A stretch of 64,000 bases of DNA from Lonicera japonica (GCA_021464415.1 CM038467.1:68085393-68149392); one strand, 5' to 3'. Positions 35,040-46,967 are shown, counted from the first letter of the stretch. The notes: generated by a model not told the origin, from the sequence alone. Program-made: numbers and translations.

Positions 35040-37486
35040 ATATTTAGGTCGTGTCATTCCTAGCACAACCAAGCATTCTTACAGGTGCATCACCCGTCGA
35101 CGATTTTATGGTGTTTTGTTCTTTGTTCAGCATTTCCAACATAGATCCCGTAAAACCTCTACCACCCTTACCCTCATGTCTCGTATTACACTACTTCGCA
35201 AACTTCCATCCAACTCCCACCCAGCGAATAACTTCTTCCTGTAATACATAACAGCTATAACGTAATTGACACTGCAAAAAAGAAATGGTAAGTCCGATAA
35301 TAACACAATGTTAAATAGGTCATGTACTTACACCTCACATACCTATCATTTGATATATGAGGGCAGTCAATCTTTGCTTCTAAAGGATTATCGACATATG
35401 AACTAATTAACCACTGAAGAGCATCACGTTTGTTCTCACTTATCACCTGTTTGTGCTTTGACTTCCCATCATATTTAGTGTTGAAATGCTCCATTATACC
35501 TTCCACCAGGATGCAGGGAGCATTTTCCTTCATTTGCACAAGGAATCGCCTTATCTCATAATGCTACATATGGAAATTTAATTATTTTTTAATAAAAATA
35601 AAACAGTATCAAAATAAAGGTATGTAGATGGCAAAGTTATTGACGATGATTGTTATATACCATTCGGGATGCATTTCGGTAATATTTGTTATATTCATTT
35701 CCCTTCTTCTGAGGCTTTATCGAGTTAACATGGTACCACACCCATACTGCTTTATCCAGGTACATTATTATATGAGTTAACTTATGGATGTCATCCAATA
35801 TAGGATCAAGCAAGAACTTGTTGATCCTAATCTCACGTCGCAGTAGTACATATTGCTGTATCGACATCATGGATTAGTAATGTATTGCATATAGATCCAG
35901 TAATGTATAAAAATTGCACTTGGTTTAAGTAATTGATCAATATATATTCATATAAGAAATTACCCATGCAAATGTAGTCAAGATAGTTTGATTCACACTA
36001 CATCCACTTTCAACCACTCCACCTGCTTTCAAAAACTTTGAATATGTATCAATTACCTGAGACATTATTCAACCAAAATTAGAAATTAGATAACTTATAT
36101 ATAAAACATTCATTTTTTTTTCATTTTTAAATGATTATGGTAGTTAATAATACATTGCTTGATAAGGATTTGTTTTCCAGTATATCTTCCATGTCCTTTA
36201 CAGATAGGGACACAATATCCAGCAATATAAGCTTGTGCCTATATATTTTGGGATATGTATTAGTTGAATAACATTTTAATAATATTGAATTATAAATATT
36301 ATGCAATGATATCTGTGAGAATCCGCAAATGCGACCCCAGGGTCTCAGCCTTTCTTTCGGGAGTCTGAAACATCGGAAAGTCTTCCGTTGTTCCATTTGC
36401 TTCTATGTGTTGATAATTCATATCGGGTGTCCCTTATCCTATTTCTAGATGCAAAAGGGTTCGTTCAGAGTCGTCAGTACGTTTTACGAGAAAACAGACA
36501 AAATAGTTGTGTAAGAGGAAAGGCTACAGATAAGCCTTTCTTTACACGTTTGTCTACGAAACCAGGATTCTATAGGGTTCGGAAACTATGTTACGGATTA
36601 GAAAGGTGTTAAGCACCCATTTCGCCCTTTCGATCCCTAGTGGCCTTATATGTTTATTTTATGTTAAAAAACTTGGATGCTTTTACTGACAGGCTACTAC
36701 TTTCCAAGTGAAAAACCCTAATTTCTGGGGAAAGCGGGGAAAATCATAAAAACCTTTGTGTTTTGGGATCCAAATGTTTTGTTTTGAAAGATGTAAATAC
36801 AAGTGACAAAAGTTGTTTTATTTCAGAGAGAGTTTCCCGTATTATTTCTCAGATAATGACGGTTTCCTTGAGTTTTAACTTCTTTTCGAAAAGTTCGGAT
36901 CTTGTATCGGGACTAATTTAATATGGAATTAGAACTCTTGAGGAGAATTCTACCGGACATATCACAGTCTATGAAAGAGATAGGATATAGTTAATTCCTA
37001 AGTAAGTTTTACCGGTCCGGGTTTTGAAAACAGAAATTTATCTGGATGATAATGTACTCACCCTTCTGGTTTTATAAATGATTTTTATCAGGGTCTTTTG
37101 TTTTGAAAACAGTAGACTATTTATAACTTGGCAATAAGTTTATTCAAATAAAACGTGGACAGAACAACGAAAGTAAAACAACTACACAGGTATTTAATTT
37201 TAAATACTATAAGGGACTTTCTTTACCTCCCCGACGAGAATAATAATAAGAAAGAAAATATAATACGGTAGAGAGATCTCCGGCGATAATAATCTTTTCC
37301 TTCTTCAGATATTTTCAAGAATTTGATTCCAAAAGCAGGACACGTCGAGTGTCGAGAATAGATTCGATAATTCTTCAAAAATAAGACGATAATAAAAAAT
37401 GCTTGACGAAAGACTAGAAAATCATATTTAAAGCTTAGAATTCTTAGATCCTAAGTTGCTGTCATGAACCCTTGGGGGTGTTGGCC

Positions 37487-37494
37487 TATTTATA
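37487..37494 (-). promoter_or_regulatory. TATA box of solo LTR family 2
   Basis: Minus-strand TATAAATA followed by GGCC, immediately downstream (in LTR sense) of the palindrome array. Confidence 0.55.
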
Positions 37495-37509
37495 ATGGTG
37501 GGAAGAGTA

Positions 37510-37737
37510 TGTCGCGCGACACTTCCCCAGAAAGGGCATGTGTCGCGCGACAATGTGTACCATGTCGCACGACAAACGACTGAAGTGATGTTTCTGACAG
37601 ACTGATGTGTCAGAGAATGGATGGTTTGTGTCAGAGGGGTTTATCGCGCGACACAGGAGAGATTGTCGCACGACATACTGTTTTGTCGTGCGACATAAAA
37701 GAGATTGTCGCGCGACATATTGTTTTGTCGTGCGACA
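37510..37737. promoter_or_regulatory. Array of eight TGTCGYRCGACA palindromes in the LTR U3
   Basis: Twelve-base palindromes at 37510, 37541, 37563, 37642 (first T-G changed to T-A), 37664, 37684, 37706 and 37726. The last four are spaced 20-22 bp. They lie just upstream of the LTR TATA box, as a repeated enhancer or binding site would. The same 12-mer TGTCGCACGACA occurs in the subterminal regions of both Harbinger copies. Confidence 0.75.
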
Positions 37738-39640
37738 ATTCCCTTTAAAAATAGGTTTGTTTGGCCAACAAACCTTTTCGAGGCAGTTTCGGGTACTTGG
37801 GTGGGTCCCGGACTTCAAAAACAGTACTTCTAGAAGGTCGTTAGGGTTCTTACGGGGGTCATGGATCGGGGTGTCTACAATTTCATTTAAAAGATTATGT
37901 AACACATATATACCCAGGTGATTTGTCAGTTAGAATATCCTGGAGCTTCATCTTTGTTCCGGCATCAAGGTGTTTTGAAATAGCTGTTTTATTGATATGA
38001 ACCTTTTTGAAGGTTTACGTGATATAGCTTTATCAAATCCCTCCACGCAATCATTAATATCAACAGGGTTAAGTTTGTCTCAGTCCTTCAGTGCGTTCAG
38101 ATTCTGAGTCTTCAAAGAAACAGACCTTCGAGTCCTCTTAGTATGATGCTCATTAAGTGATATGCATTCAGCCATGTCTATATCCTTGTGATTTTTGTCA
38201 ATACCCTATTTGACGTCTATCTTTGTCACAACCTTCCCTCCTAGACCTCGCTCCATGACCCCCCTTTTGTTATGGGAATGCTCGGTTCATTTTCTTTTAA
38301 CTCAGATTATAACGTGCAGTTTATTATCGTGAGCTTGTCATTTACATATTGGATCTCTATCAGTTGATCTATAGTCTTCTTGCAAAACACCGCCATCTCA
38401 TCAAAATCCTTTCTTTTCCTGTCAAACACAATCCGCATATGATTTGCTTCGCCGTTTGCCATGTCCATCCTTCTCCGCCACCTCTCTGCCTCTTCTTCAA
38501 GTCTATTATTGTTGTTAACCAAACACTGTATCTTCTGATCTTTTTGTGTCATCATGTCATAGTTTGTGTGTTGAAGAACTTCAACTACAACTTTTAGCTT
38601 ATCGTTGTTAATTTCCAATTCCATCACTCTTTCATCTGTTTCAACTTGTGAGCTGGAACTTGCCACGTCTTTTTTGGTTGAGCTACTTGCGTTACATGTA
38701 AGTCAAAGGAAGGGATACCACTATGTTCAACTAGATCGAAGCTTGTTTTCCCCTTGCTCCTAGATTTGATGATATTGTGTATAGTGTCGGCAACATCTAC
38801 ACTTAAGCATCTATTCTCAAGTTCAGGGGCATTTGCACGAGACTCATCGAGTAAGCAAAGTAGCATACCAACCTACGTCTCGCTCCTCTCAAGATGACCC
38901 TCATTATTCTTCAACCGAACTGCCATTTCATTTGCTGTATCTTCGAGTGTAGTACAATGGGACTTCAGTTCATTTATCTCAATGTCCTTACGCTTTATCT
39001 CGTCTAATGACTTCATGAATTATCAGTCAAATGCTCATGCACAATCATAAGTTTTTTCAACGCGGAGGTAGCACTGTCGTTTATTTCAGTCCTTAGTTGG
39101 TTGATCATATCACTCCTGATTGGTGGCACGGACGGTACAAACACATGACTCCCTGATTGGTGGTATGATGACCCCACCTTATTTTTGGAATAATCTACAG
39201 ATACACGATCGTCGCCATATCTAGTTGACTCCATCGGCTCACCATCAAAACTAAAGAATTGATCTTTTGGTAACTCACTGGTTTTGGAAGGATCAGATTC
39301 AGTATACCCATGCGGTGCACTATCATGTACAAAATGAGATGCCGATTGATGGTCCTGCCCACCACGAACATTTGAATCCCTGTCACTTGTTTTGCAATTA
39401 TCCATACCCTTCACCTGATATGGTTTCTCGGTCGAACTAGATGCACCCACTCTATATCTTGTGAAATCGGCATAAAAAAATATCGGTTCTCCTTCTCTAG
39501 GGTTAACAGATTCATTGTTGTTGTTCAACACTTTATCCCATCCTTCACAAACATAATTTTTTGGTAATAAAAGATCTGCGTCTCGTATGTCGATACCCTT
39601 ACCTTTGCCTGCATCTTTATCTGCCACAACAGGCATACTC

Positions 39641-41483
39641 GTAATTGCCCTTGGCGCTCAGCACTCCACATGGGACGTCGCGTGTCAACAAGATTTGTGT
39701 ATTAATCTCTTGAATGACACTCTCTGTTCTAATTTAATCCATACAAGCCCACGACCACTCTTTCTGAGTTTTGTATAGTCGTATCCTTGGACTCTAGCCT
39801 ATTCTCTAAGAAGAAGCAAAAGAAAGAGCATGAGAAAGTTGTTTGTGTTACCGGTGGCATTGATGAGAAGAATGCTGATGAGGATGACGAGACATCACCT
39901 AGTACTCATTGCTCCACAATCTCCATAAAGGCTTTTATTTGTGATTTGGATCCAAATCACTTACTAAAGAAGAACGTCCTCTAATGAGCTAGCCAAAGAT
40001 TACCCATTTCGCAATAATTTCCCCCGTCTTATGGAAAACTATATACATATGGAGATATTATGAATGAGGTAATCGAGGGGGGAAGTCTTCGATCTAGCTT
40101 CTCGTTCATGGACTTCATGCCCTCTACCTCCTAGTGCACCTTATGTTTGGGTAGAAGATCACGCATTTGACAAACAATAAAACAAATCAGTTGTTTTTAC
40201 TTATTCGGATTATATCTACTCTTTCAATCTCATGACTCTTCTTTGGAGGAACAAGTTGAATAGGGTCCGTCTTACTCCTCAGAATCTCGAGGCCGCTTTT
40301 TCATTTGTGGTGGCCGGTGATGCATTTTATAAGTATCACCTAGGGTATGCCCTTGATAAAACCTCTATAACACCCCGAATCTCGCTATAAGGTTTAGATC
40401 ATTGGGACCCAGTTAATTACGGATGCCATCTCTCATAATGGTGGGCGCAGTATGAAAACTTTCAATTAATTAAAAACGTTTCTAAAAGGATTACTCATTT
40501 TAAAGAAAAACATGAATAAAATTGATCATCTTATTATATCAAGTCCTTGTTTATTTTTAAAATAAGTCCAACAATAAATAGTAAGCAATATTTAAGGGTA
40601 CAATATGCTTTTATATTTCCAAATACAACTCAATCTATGAAATTCTAAGTGAAGCTAGTCTTTAGCACAATGTATTACAATCCAAATTATACAAATGGTA
40701 CAAATGACGACTTAAGTTGTCCAACCATGGATGACTATTAAGTGTTGGAGGTCATCAGAGGTATCTAAACTCAGTACTCGCGTCATCCAAATGTCGTACT
40801 TTCAAAATTGGTTTAGCAAATGGGACTGAGCCAAACACAGGTTCAGTGGAAGCTATATGCTTTTAATTTATTTATGAAAATACACATTGCCATGCACACG
40901 CAACATGCCATATTAAAATAAGGTTCTACAACAAAAGTATATAACTCATATAAGTATTGTTCGCAAGCTTATGATAACAAGTATATGTTCCACACTTTAA
41001 GCTACTGCGATGCACATCACATGATACACAATTCCCAAGATAGGTAATACTAAGATCCAAATAAATAAAATTACTAATTATAAGCATACTCATAAGATAA
41101 TCATAGGGACTATCTTGTCTTAACTATCTATCTCATATCTAATAGGTAGCACGAACTGCCTCGTGCTCGCTCCACTACAGGAACAATATATAACATGACT
41201 AGTAGCTCGAACATGTTCTAGATTTCGTTTTATCCAATAAGAACATAACCACTTAGGATTTTATATTGTGCACAGTCACTGTGGTTCGGGGTATGCGGCA
41301 CCTTTGCGAGGTCCCCCTACAGGACCACCTAGATGTGTAAAGCATGCTGCTACCATAGTCTTGATTTTATAGTTCCAAGTTATACGCTAGATTTTTTCAA
41401 AGTAAGCTACAGTGCACCTATTGCCATGAAGATGATTGTATCATGAATCTCCAAACAATAACTCGTCATTGTCGTAACTGTAA
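39641..41483. other. Unassigned DNA with a possible degraded LTR
   Basis: The stretch from about 40370 (AACACCCCGAATCTCGC) to about 41330 (GCGGCACCTTTGCGAGGTCC) has the texture of a gypsy LTR, but I cannot fix both ends or find a duplication. A short plus frame near 40230-40360 (RLTPQNLEAAFSFVVAGDAF) is unrecognised. The first part probably continues the Ulp1-like gene's upstream region on the minus strand. Confidence 0.3.
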
Positions 41484-41830
41484 ATGAATTGTGCAATAGC
41501 TCACACTCCATCTGTCTTTCTCAATGAACTTGCCACTTTTCTTAAACAACTTTTATCCTTATCTAGTACTGCTATGTCTATGACCCTAGGTAACTTTTGG
41601 TTCTTTGATTATGGCTGCTACAATCATATGACTGTTGATTTTAGCAACTTTTTATCCAAAAATAGAATCTCACAACCTTCTCTTATTAATAGTGCCTATG
41701 AATCTTAGCTACATATTAATCATATAAAATCAATGTCTACTTTTAACCTATCCCTTCCTACCACATTTAATGTTTTTAAGTTTATGGACCTGTTAAATAT
41801 TAATTACGAACAAATTAATATTTGGCCTAT
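41484..41830 (+). pseudogene. Ty1/copia protease region fragment
   Basis: Reads FWFFDYGCYNHMTVDFSNFL, then RISQPSLINSAYES, a stop, then LHINHIKSMSTFNLSLP. This follows the copia gag-protease pattern W..DSGA..HMT..FS.F, ending with the usual G...I.GIGS...I.L-type segment. The catalytic DSG is changed to DYG and an in-frame TAG follows SAYES, so it is dead. No LTRs or integrase lie beside it. Confidence 0.6.
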
Positions 41831-42369
41831 TTAAAACATAGCCACATAATCCAGTGGGAAAATAGCTCATCAAATTAAATAAGCTTAGCATATAAAATAA
41901 TTGCATAATACAGAAAATAGAACTAGATTATGACAAGGTTAGAGGATCCACAACAATCTAATTTGTATATGATGATTAGTATAAAGAAACAAACGGAAAA
42001 GAGATGTTTGAATATGGTTGTATTGAAACAGTAACAAATGTGTGTATGATAATGAACTTCGCTAAACTTTTGTTTATCCTTGACTTCATATATCAATGTA
42101 TGTAGGACAAACTAATCTTACAAATTTGGACTGTTGTGGATGATCATATTTCTTCTTCTTTTTCATTTTGCTTAGTTTATCCTTTTTTAAGTTTCAGGAA
42201 GGTTGTGCATTTGTCTTTCTTTGGGTTTTGAGTTTTGTAGCCGCCACTGCCACTAAACTTAAAGCTTAAGTAGACAAAGCAGAAGAAACAGTTAATTTAG
42301 ATTCTTTTAATTCGTGGCCTGGTTGCTTTCTATTTTGTTACAGACACTAATTTGTACTTACATATATAT
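41831..42369. other. Intergenic DNA, nothing recognised
   Basis: AT-rich; no supported feature. Confidence 0.5.
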
Positions 42370-42374
42370 ATATA

Positions 42375-42520
42375 CAGAGTTCGAAACTGGTACGGATTGG
42401 TCCATACGGATCGGACCTTTTTACAATGTTTTTTCGTCATAAATACATTGGAGATATTTTTTACAATGAAAAAATGTTATAAAAAGGATCGGATCGTACG
42501 GACTGATCCGCACTTGAAAA
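42375..42520. repeat. Foldback hairpin, MITE-like
   Basis: The left arm from about 42375 (GGTACGGATTGGTCCATACG, then GATCGGACCTTTTTACAATG) pairs with the right arm ending near 42517 (AAAAAGGATCGGATCGTACG). I cannot define a target duplication, so the element class is open. Confidence 0.55.
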
Positions 42521-42703
42521 TTTCCGTATATACATAGATATATATCTAGGAAAGTAGTGTTGTGAAAGTGGTGGATGGGTTTGTGCATTTTTTTATGGAA
42601 GAAGCTTCTAATATTATTATGATTTGTGGCGGTGGTAAAAAGGAAGAAAAATTGTAGACGATAATATCTACTATATATAACTAACTTAAATTAGGATTGC
42701 GTG

Positions 42704-43171
42704 CAGGGGCGTAGCCAGGAATTATAAATGACCCGGGCTAAGAATTAAACAATGACAACGTTAAAATATAACAAACCAAAATGCAACTATAATAAATTCA
42801 AATGCATTCAAAAGATACCAACTTTTTCTATACGTTGGAAGTGCAGATATGAAATATTCAAAAATATACAAAAAAATATAATAATTTCTCCTTATATCTA
42901 GCCATGTACGCCATCAATACAAACAAAAAGACATAATAGCCTATCGTAATTGAACCTTGTGCTCCTTAATAGAATCAAAATGAAGGTGGTAAATGCATTG
43001 ATAAAATTTTAATAAGTGTAGAGTAGTAATATTAGAAAAAATGAGGTGGGCTATACACATTTATATACACATATATTTATAAATAAAATTTAAGTCTACT
43101 ACTAAAAAAAAAAAAAAAAAAATTAGACCCGGGCTACAGCCCGGGGTAGCCCAAGCACAGCTACGCCCATG
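42704..43171. mobile_element. hAT MITE, copy 2
   Basis: Near-identical to 28091-28560, with the same ends, internal poly-A and GC hairpin. Flanked by its own perfect 8-bp duplication ATTGCGTG (42696-42703 and 43172-43179), which proves independent insertion. Confidence 0.92.
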
Positions 43172-43179
43172 ATTGCGTG

Positions 43180-43692
43180 TCTATTTGACTACATATGATC
43201 CAAAGACACAGTGCTCATGTGCTTTTATGTGGCTAACTAGCTTATTTCATAAAATTCCGTTCATGCATGCCCTTAGCATAGCTAAATACACTGATTTATT
43301 TCAAAAAACCACTTGGGAATTATGAAAGCTTCAAAGTTCGAGCCGACAGCTAAATTTGTCTCTCATTTGTTATGTAATTTATGTCTAAATTCAGATTTTA
43401 CAATTACAATCTGAATACGGGTATAGTTTTGAAATGCCTACCTTATAATCTATTTCTTGATAAATTTCACCAAATATTGGGTATGTTATTTCTAAAACTT
43501 TGAAAATGCCAATTAACAAAAACTATATAAACCCTAAAGATCAAGGATTGTTCAACTTAATTAGGTAGTGCTGGTAAAGAGGGAGATTGTATATATGACA
43601 ATTTATATGATAGACTAGTTTGTCCAAAACGGATTTTTTTAATTAATTTTTTTTTTAAAATGAAACTTAGCGCTTAGCAGCACGTTGCATGT
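43180..43692. other. Intergenic DNA
   Basis: Nothing recognised. Confidence 0.5.
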
Positions 43693-43717
43693 CCCCCCCC
43701 CCCCCCCCCCCCCCCCC
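43693..43717. repeat. Poly-C run of 25
   Basis: Uninterrupted C tract followed by AAAATTGG. Confidence 0.85.
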
Positions 43718-43875
43718 AAAATTGGAAAAGCTTTTATTATTTAAGGATAATAGTATTTTTGCGAAAAGTGCTTGTAACTCTAACTCAGCTATTTCATGTA
43801 CAGTCCATCAATAAAACATTTCTAATACAAAAGGAAGGATCTGAATACTAAGAAATCTTCATCTCTTATTTTGAC

Positions 43876-44600
43876 TCTCTCCCAACAGATTCACAGATGC
43901 CGGAGTTGGAGGGCAGCATTACATTTGGTCCATCTTGCCGAATAGTGTGCTGCATTTCATAAAGAATTGGTAAGTTGATAATTAAATACAAAATTTATTT
44001 TATATATATAACCACTTAACACTTACCAAGAAATTGTCAAAATAACCATCATTATACACATTCACAATAGAACAGAAAGGGACATAGCTAGCTCCGGTAC
44101 GAGAAACATTTGCAAGAGCTTCCTTACGTGGAACGAACACATGGGGAATATTCTGATCAATTCTCATAAAGAATAGGGGAAAGACAAAAGTTAAGAATTC
44201 AAATATACATCACTATTGTACCCAAAACAAAAAATATCCAAAAACACCCTTAAGTTTTTCAGTAACTTCTCGGTAACTTGTAGTACCTTTTATTGGGCAG
44301 CGACGCAATAGGGTAAAACAAGTGCTAATTTCTCAGTCACGGGCTACAATAAAGAGTCGGGTGTCCCCATCAACAATGTAATTGTATGCTAGGTTGTAAA
44401 ACACATCAAAATCAAATAAGACAAGCATTATCCACATACATACTAAAATAATGATAACAGAACAACAACAATAACAATAGCAAAAGGTCACTCACTATAC
44501 TTACATTGTGACATCATACCAAAGACTAGATGTTGTTGACTGAGAGTATTTATGTATGATAAAAGCTCTACCTCCATCAAGCTCCATTGTTACACGCATG
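43876..44600 (-). pseudogene. Unrecognised multi-exon gene remnant
   Basis: Minus strand, exon-like blocks: MELDGGRAFIIHKYSQSTTS then SLWYDVTM (about 44500-44590), followed by a GTAAGTA donor; NYIVDGDTRLFIVARD (about 44340-44400), ending in a stop; IDQNIPHVFVPRKEALANVS then RTGASYVPFCSIVN and DGYFDNFL (44027-44170), ending in a GTAAGTG donor; then, after an acceptor ATGCAG, HTIRQDGPNVMLPSNSGICE ending SVGRESK and a stop near 43876. The splice between the last two exons is in phase. I do not recognise the family. The stop after VARD suggests decay, unless that exon is spliced differently. Confidence 0.4.
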
Positions 44601-46223
44601 AGATATACAGAAACAAAGGAAATGTTAGTTAAATAAACAAAATATTCTAGAAGAAATACTTGCACAAAATAATAAATTCTAGAACTAATCACAATTAAAA
44701 GGCCGAAATCAAGAACTTGATTAAGTTGAATATGCAATTGTTTGAGGATGATATAATAAGAAAAACAAGTGAAATACAAATTAGTTGTCAAACTTGGTAT
44801 AAACAAGAGTAGTTATCTTAGTTTCAATAAGATAAAGTTCTAAGACAGTTTTAGGCTGTTATCTCAGTTGAACAAATATGTTACAATACCGAACCAATGA
44901 GAACGCATCATCAAGTGTAGAAAGCTATCCTTCTGCTTTATCAAGTACCAGATGTTCTATCGTCGCTCTCCTTTTCTCTGTGTGAGTGTCGTTCCTCATC
45001 CTACTTTCTATTTGCATCACATGAGGAAGAGTTAGGACAGAGAATAGACAATATGCTAAAAGCTTCAAGAGAAGTGATGGCCCACAATGAGTATGAAATT
45101 AAGACCCTTTGACTCCCTGATTTTGCTAATCTCTGTGGGAGGTTAGATAGAGATCATAAAAGAGACTGCCTCTAAACACTGATCGAAGTAGGACAGAGAC
45201 AATAGTGTGTCCTCCGGACAGTGGCAATGGACATGTACAATAGCATGTCATAACATCGCTATATTTTCATTCATATGAAACAAGGTATCATAATTCCACG
45301 TGTTTCCAAAAATCAAAATTTTAACAACTAATACATTTATCAACAACAAATTTATAAATGTAGTAACAACACAAATTTAAGTAGCAATATATCAACAAAA
45401 CAAATATTGGGACCTCAAATCCAAAAACCTAAAACCTAACATAATTTGTAAGAAGAAAACAAATGTGGAGAACTCAAGCTAAACAATGCAAGCTTGTTGT
45501 TATATGTTAATTTCATTTAAAACAAAAAGGTTTCACTTATTGTCCCCTTTTTCATTTTTACTTCAGTACAACTATTTGTATTGTGAATTTTAAAAAGGCG
45601 ACGATGGCTTGAAAAAATTGATGGACTTTTACTGTCATTTCTTCGCATGGAACAATACAAGGTTAGGATAAATAGAGCATTGTACTATAGTAACGATGAT
45701 CTTACACAAATGTTCCCTTTTTTCTCATGTCTGTGTGCTCAAAATTTTAAAATATAACTGAGGATGCTTAGTTTTATTTTGCTGGATATTGGATGTTTGG
45801 GCATGGGTGTAAAGAATCAGTTCAGGAGTCTAGAACGGCCTCAATGCAAGCAGTGTAGACCTCAGAGACTTCCAAATGTAAACAACCTTCAAGGTTGGGT
45901 GAGTACTCTAGGCCTATCAGTAACGTCACTTGTAATCAATTACTAAGCCTAATTGCAAACTGATTGAATTCCTTTTCCTATTGATGAAGCTCAAATTGCC
46001 TCTGTCCCTAGTAGAAAATTTTTAGCTATTCGTTCAATAAAAACCAGGTTAAAATAGGTATATAGGGCTCTGTTAAGATAGATACGAGTAAAGCCTAAGC
46101 TTTTCTGAAATGAGTTATCAAAAAATTCATCTGGTGAAAAGGCGCATTACATCAATTTTCATCTCACTCAATTCCCGATTGAAGGTTTTGATTGAATTTA
46201 AATGATACGATGGTACTAATTAC
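44601..46223. other. Intergenic DNA
   Basis: No supported feature. The open frames here show no domain. Confidence 0.5.
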
Positions 46224-46375
46224 CAAATTGTGACGCCCTGAGTGATGAGTACTCCCTTGTGTGGAGGAATGGTAGCTCAAAGGTGGCATCCCACACCGGA
46301 AGTTGGGGGATCCTTGGAGACTCATATAAGTAAGATATGGTCGCTAATTAAGTATGAGGCCTTTTGGGAGGCTCA

Positions 46376-46472
46376 CTAGCTTCGGATCCCATGAGAACTC
46401 CAAAGTTAAGCGTGCTTGGACCAGAGAAATCCCAAGATGGGTGACCCCCTGGGAAGCTGGTCGTGAGCTCCC
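46376..46472 (+). promoter_or_regulatory. 5S-rRNA-like segment in Cassandra LTR1
   Basis: TCGGATCCCATGAGAACTCC, AAAGTTAAGCGTGCTTGGAC and GATGGGTGACCCCCTGGGAA closely follow plant 5S rRNA and include its internal A- and C-box promoter blocks (AGTTAAGCGTGCTTGG; GATGGGTGACCCCCTGGG). Probably a Pol III promoter. It is part of the LTR, not a true 5S gene. Confidence 0.85.
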
Positions 46473-46628
46473 AGAAACAAAGCCGTGAGGGTAGATGTCC
46501 TGGGCTGAGGCCTGTCTAGGACGCTACCCAGAGCGGACAATATCGTACTGAGGTGGGACCGGGTCGTTACAAATGGTATCAGAGCGGACCCCATATAGTA
46601 CGGTGTGTCGACGAGGACGTCGATTCCC

Positions 46629-46641
46629 TTGGGGGGAAGGA
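46629..46641 (+). promoter_or_regulatory. Polypurine tract of Cassandra
   Basis: TTGGGGGGAAGGA lies immediately before LTR2, in the position that primes plus-strand synthesis. Confidence 0.75.
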
Positions 46642-46655
46642 TGTGACGCCCTGAG

Positions 46656-46729
46656 TGATGAGTACTCCCTTGTGTGGAGGAATGGTAGCTCGAGTGATGA
46701 GTACTCCCTTGTGTGGAGGAATGGTAGCT
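46656..46729 (+). repeat. Tandem duplication at the start of LTR2
   Basis: GAGTGATGAGTACTCCCTTG with the following GTGTGGAGGAATGGTAGCTC occurs twice in tandem; LTR1 has one. Confidence 0.85.
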
Positions 46730-46827
46730 CAAAGGGGGCATCCCACACCGGAAGTTGGAGGATCCTTGGAGACCCATATAAGTAAAGATATGGTTGCTAA
46801 TTAAGTACGAGGCCTTTTGGGAGGCTT

Positions 46828-46925
46828 ACTGGCTTCGGATCCCATGAGAACTCCGAAGTTAAGCGTGCTTGGACCAGAGAAATCCCAGGATGGGTGACCC
46901 CCTGGGAAGCTGGTCGTGAGCTCCC
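46828..46925 (+). promoter_or_regulatory. 5S-rRNA-like segment in Cassandra LTR2
   Basis: Same as in LTR1 but slightly closer to 5S rRNA (AACTCCGAAGTTAAGCGTGC, CAGGATGGGTGACCCCCTGG). Confidence 0.85.
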
Positions 46926-46967
46926 AGAAACAAAGCCGTGAAGGTAGATGTCCTGGGGCTGAGGCCT

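Larger units (their letters stand above)
36314..37879 (-). mobile_element. Solo LTR, family 2 (gypsy-like), nested in Ulp1-like gene
   Basis: On the minus strand it starts TGTAGACACCCCGATCC, a start common among plant Ty3/gypsy LTRs, and ends ...GGATTCTCACA. Flanks are ATATC (36309-36313) and ATTTC (37880-37884), four of five identical. A TATAAATA box on the minus strand at 37494-37487 gives the transcription direction and places the palindrome array at 37510-37737 in the U3. No internal region or second LTR is nearby. The insertion splits the Ulp1-like remnant, so it is younger than that gene copy. Confidence 0.75.
35040..39640 (-). pseudogene. Ulp1-like (C48) protease gene, decayed and interrupted
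   Basis: Read on the minus strand: an N-terminal region starting MPVVADKDAGKGKG (39636); a hydrophilic stretch ending NQLRTEINDSATSALKKL; a coiled coil (38666-38320, ELEINNDKLKVV, RRRMDMANGEANHM); and, after an inserted LTR (36314-37879), a block HKLTHIIMYLDKAVWVWYH with NSIKPQKKG (about 35720-35790). That block resembles the catalytic His and Asp/Asn region of Ulp1/SENP proteases (HW.L.V..L....W..YDSL). A C-terminal piece DMRVRVVEVLRDLCW follows near 35140-35190. Such genes are carried by the Kaonashi class of MULEs. With the MULE transposase at 29.7 kb pointing towards it, one old composite element is likely. Stops and the LTR insertion rule out function. The protease call rests on one block. 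Confidence 0.45.

Noticed and set aside
37486..37905. 139-codon minus-strand frame with repeated CRTTKQYVVRQSLLC units
   Set aside because: It is the translation of the U3 palindrome array inside a solo LTR and has no coding signal.
46376..46472. 5S rRNA gene
   Set aside because: Strong 5S similarity, but it lies inside LTRs with a primer site, purine tract and target duplication, so it is a Cassandra LTR segment and diverges from 5S outside the core.
46406..46785. Open frames across the Cassandra element
   Set aside because: They run through both LTR and interior on both strands and reflect GC-rich LTR text, not genes.
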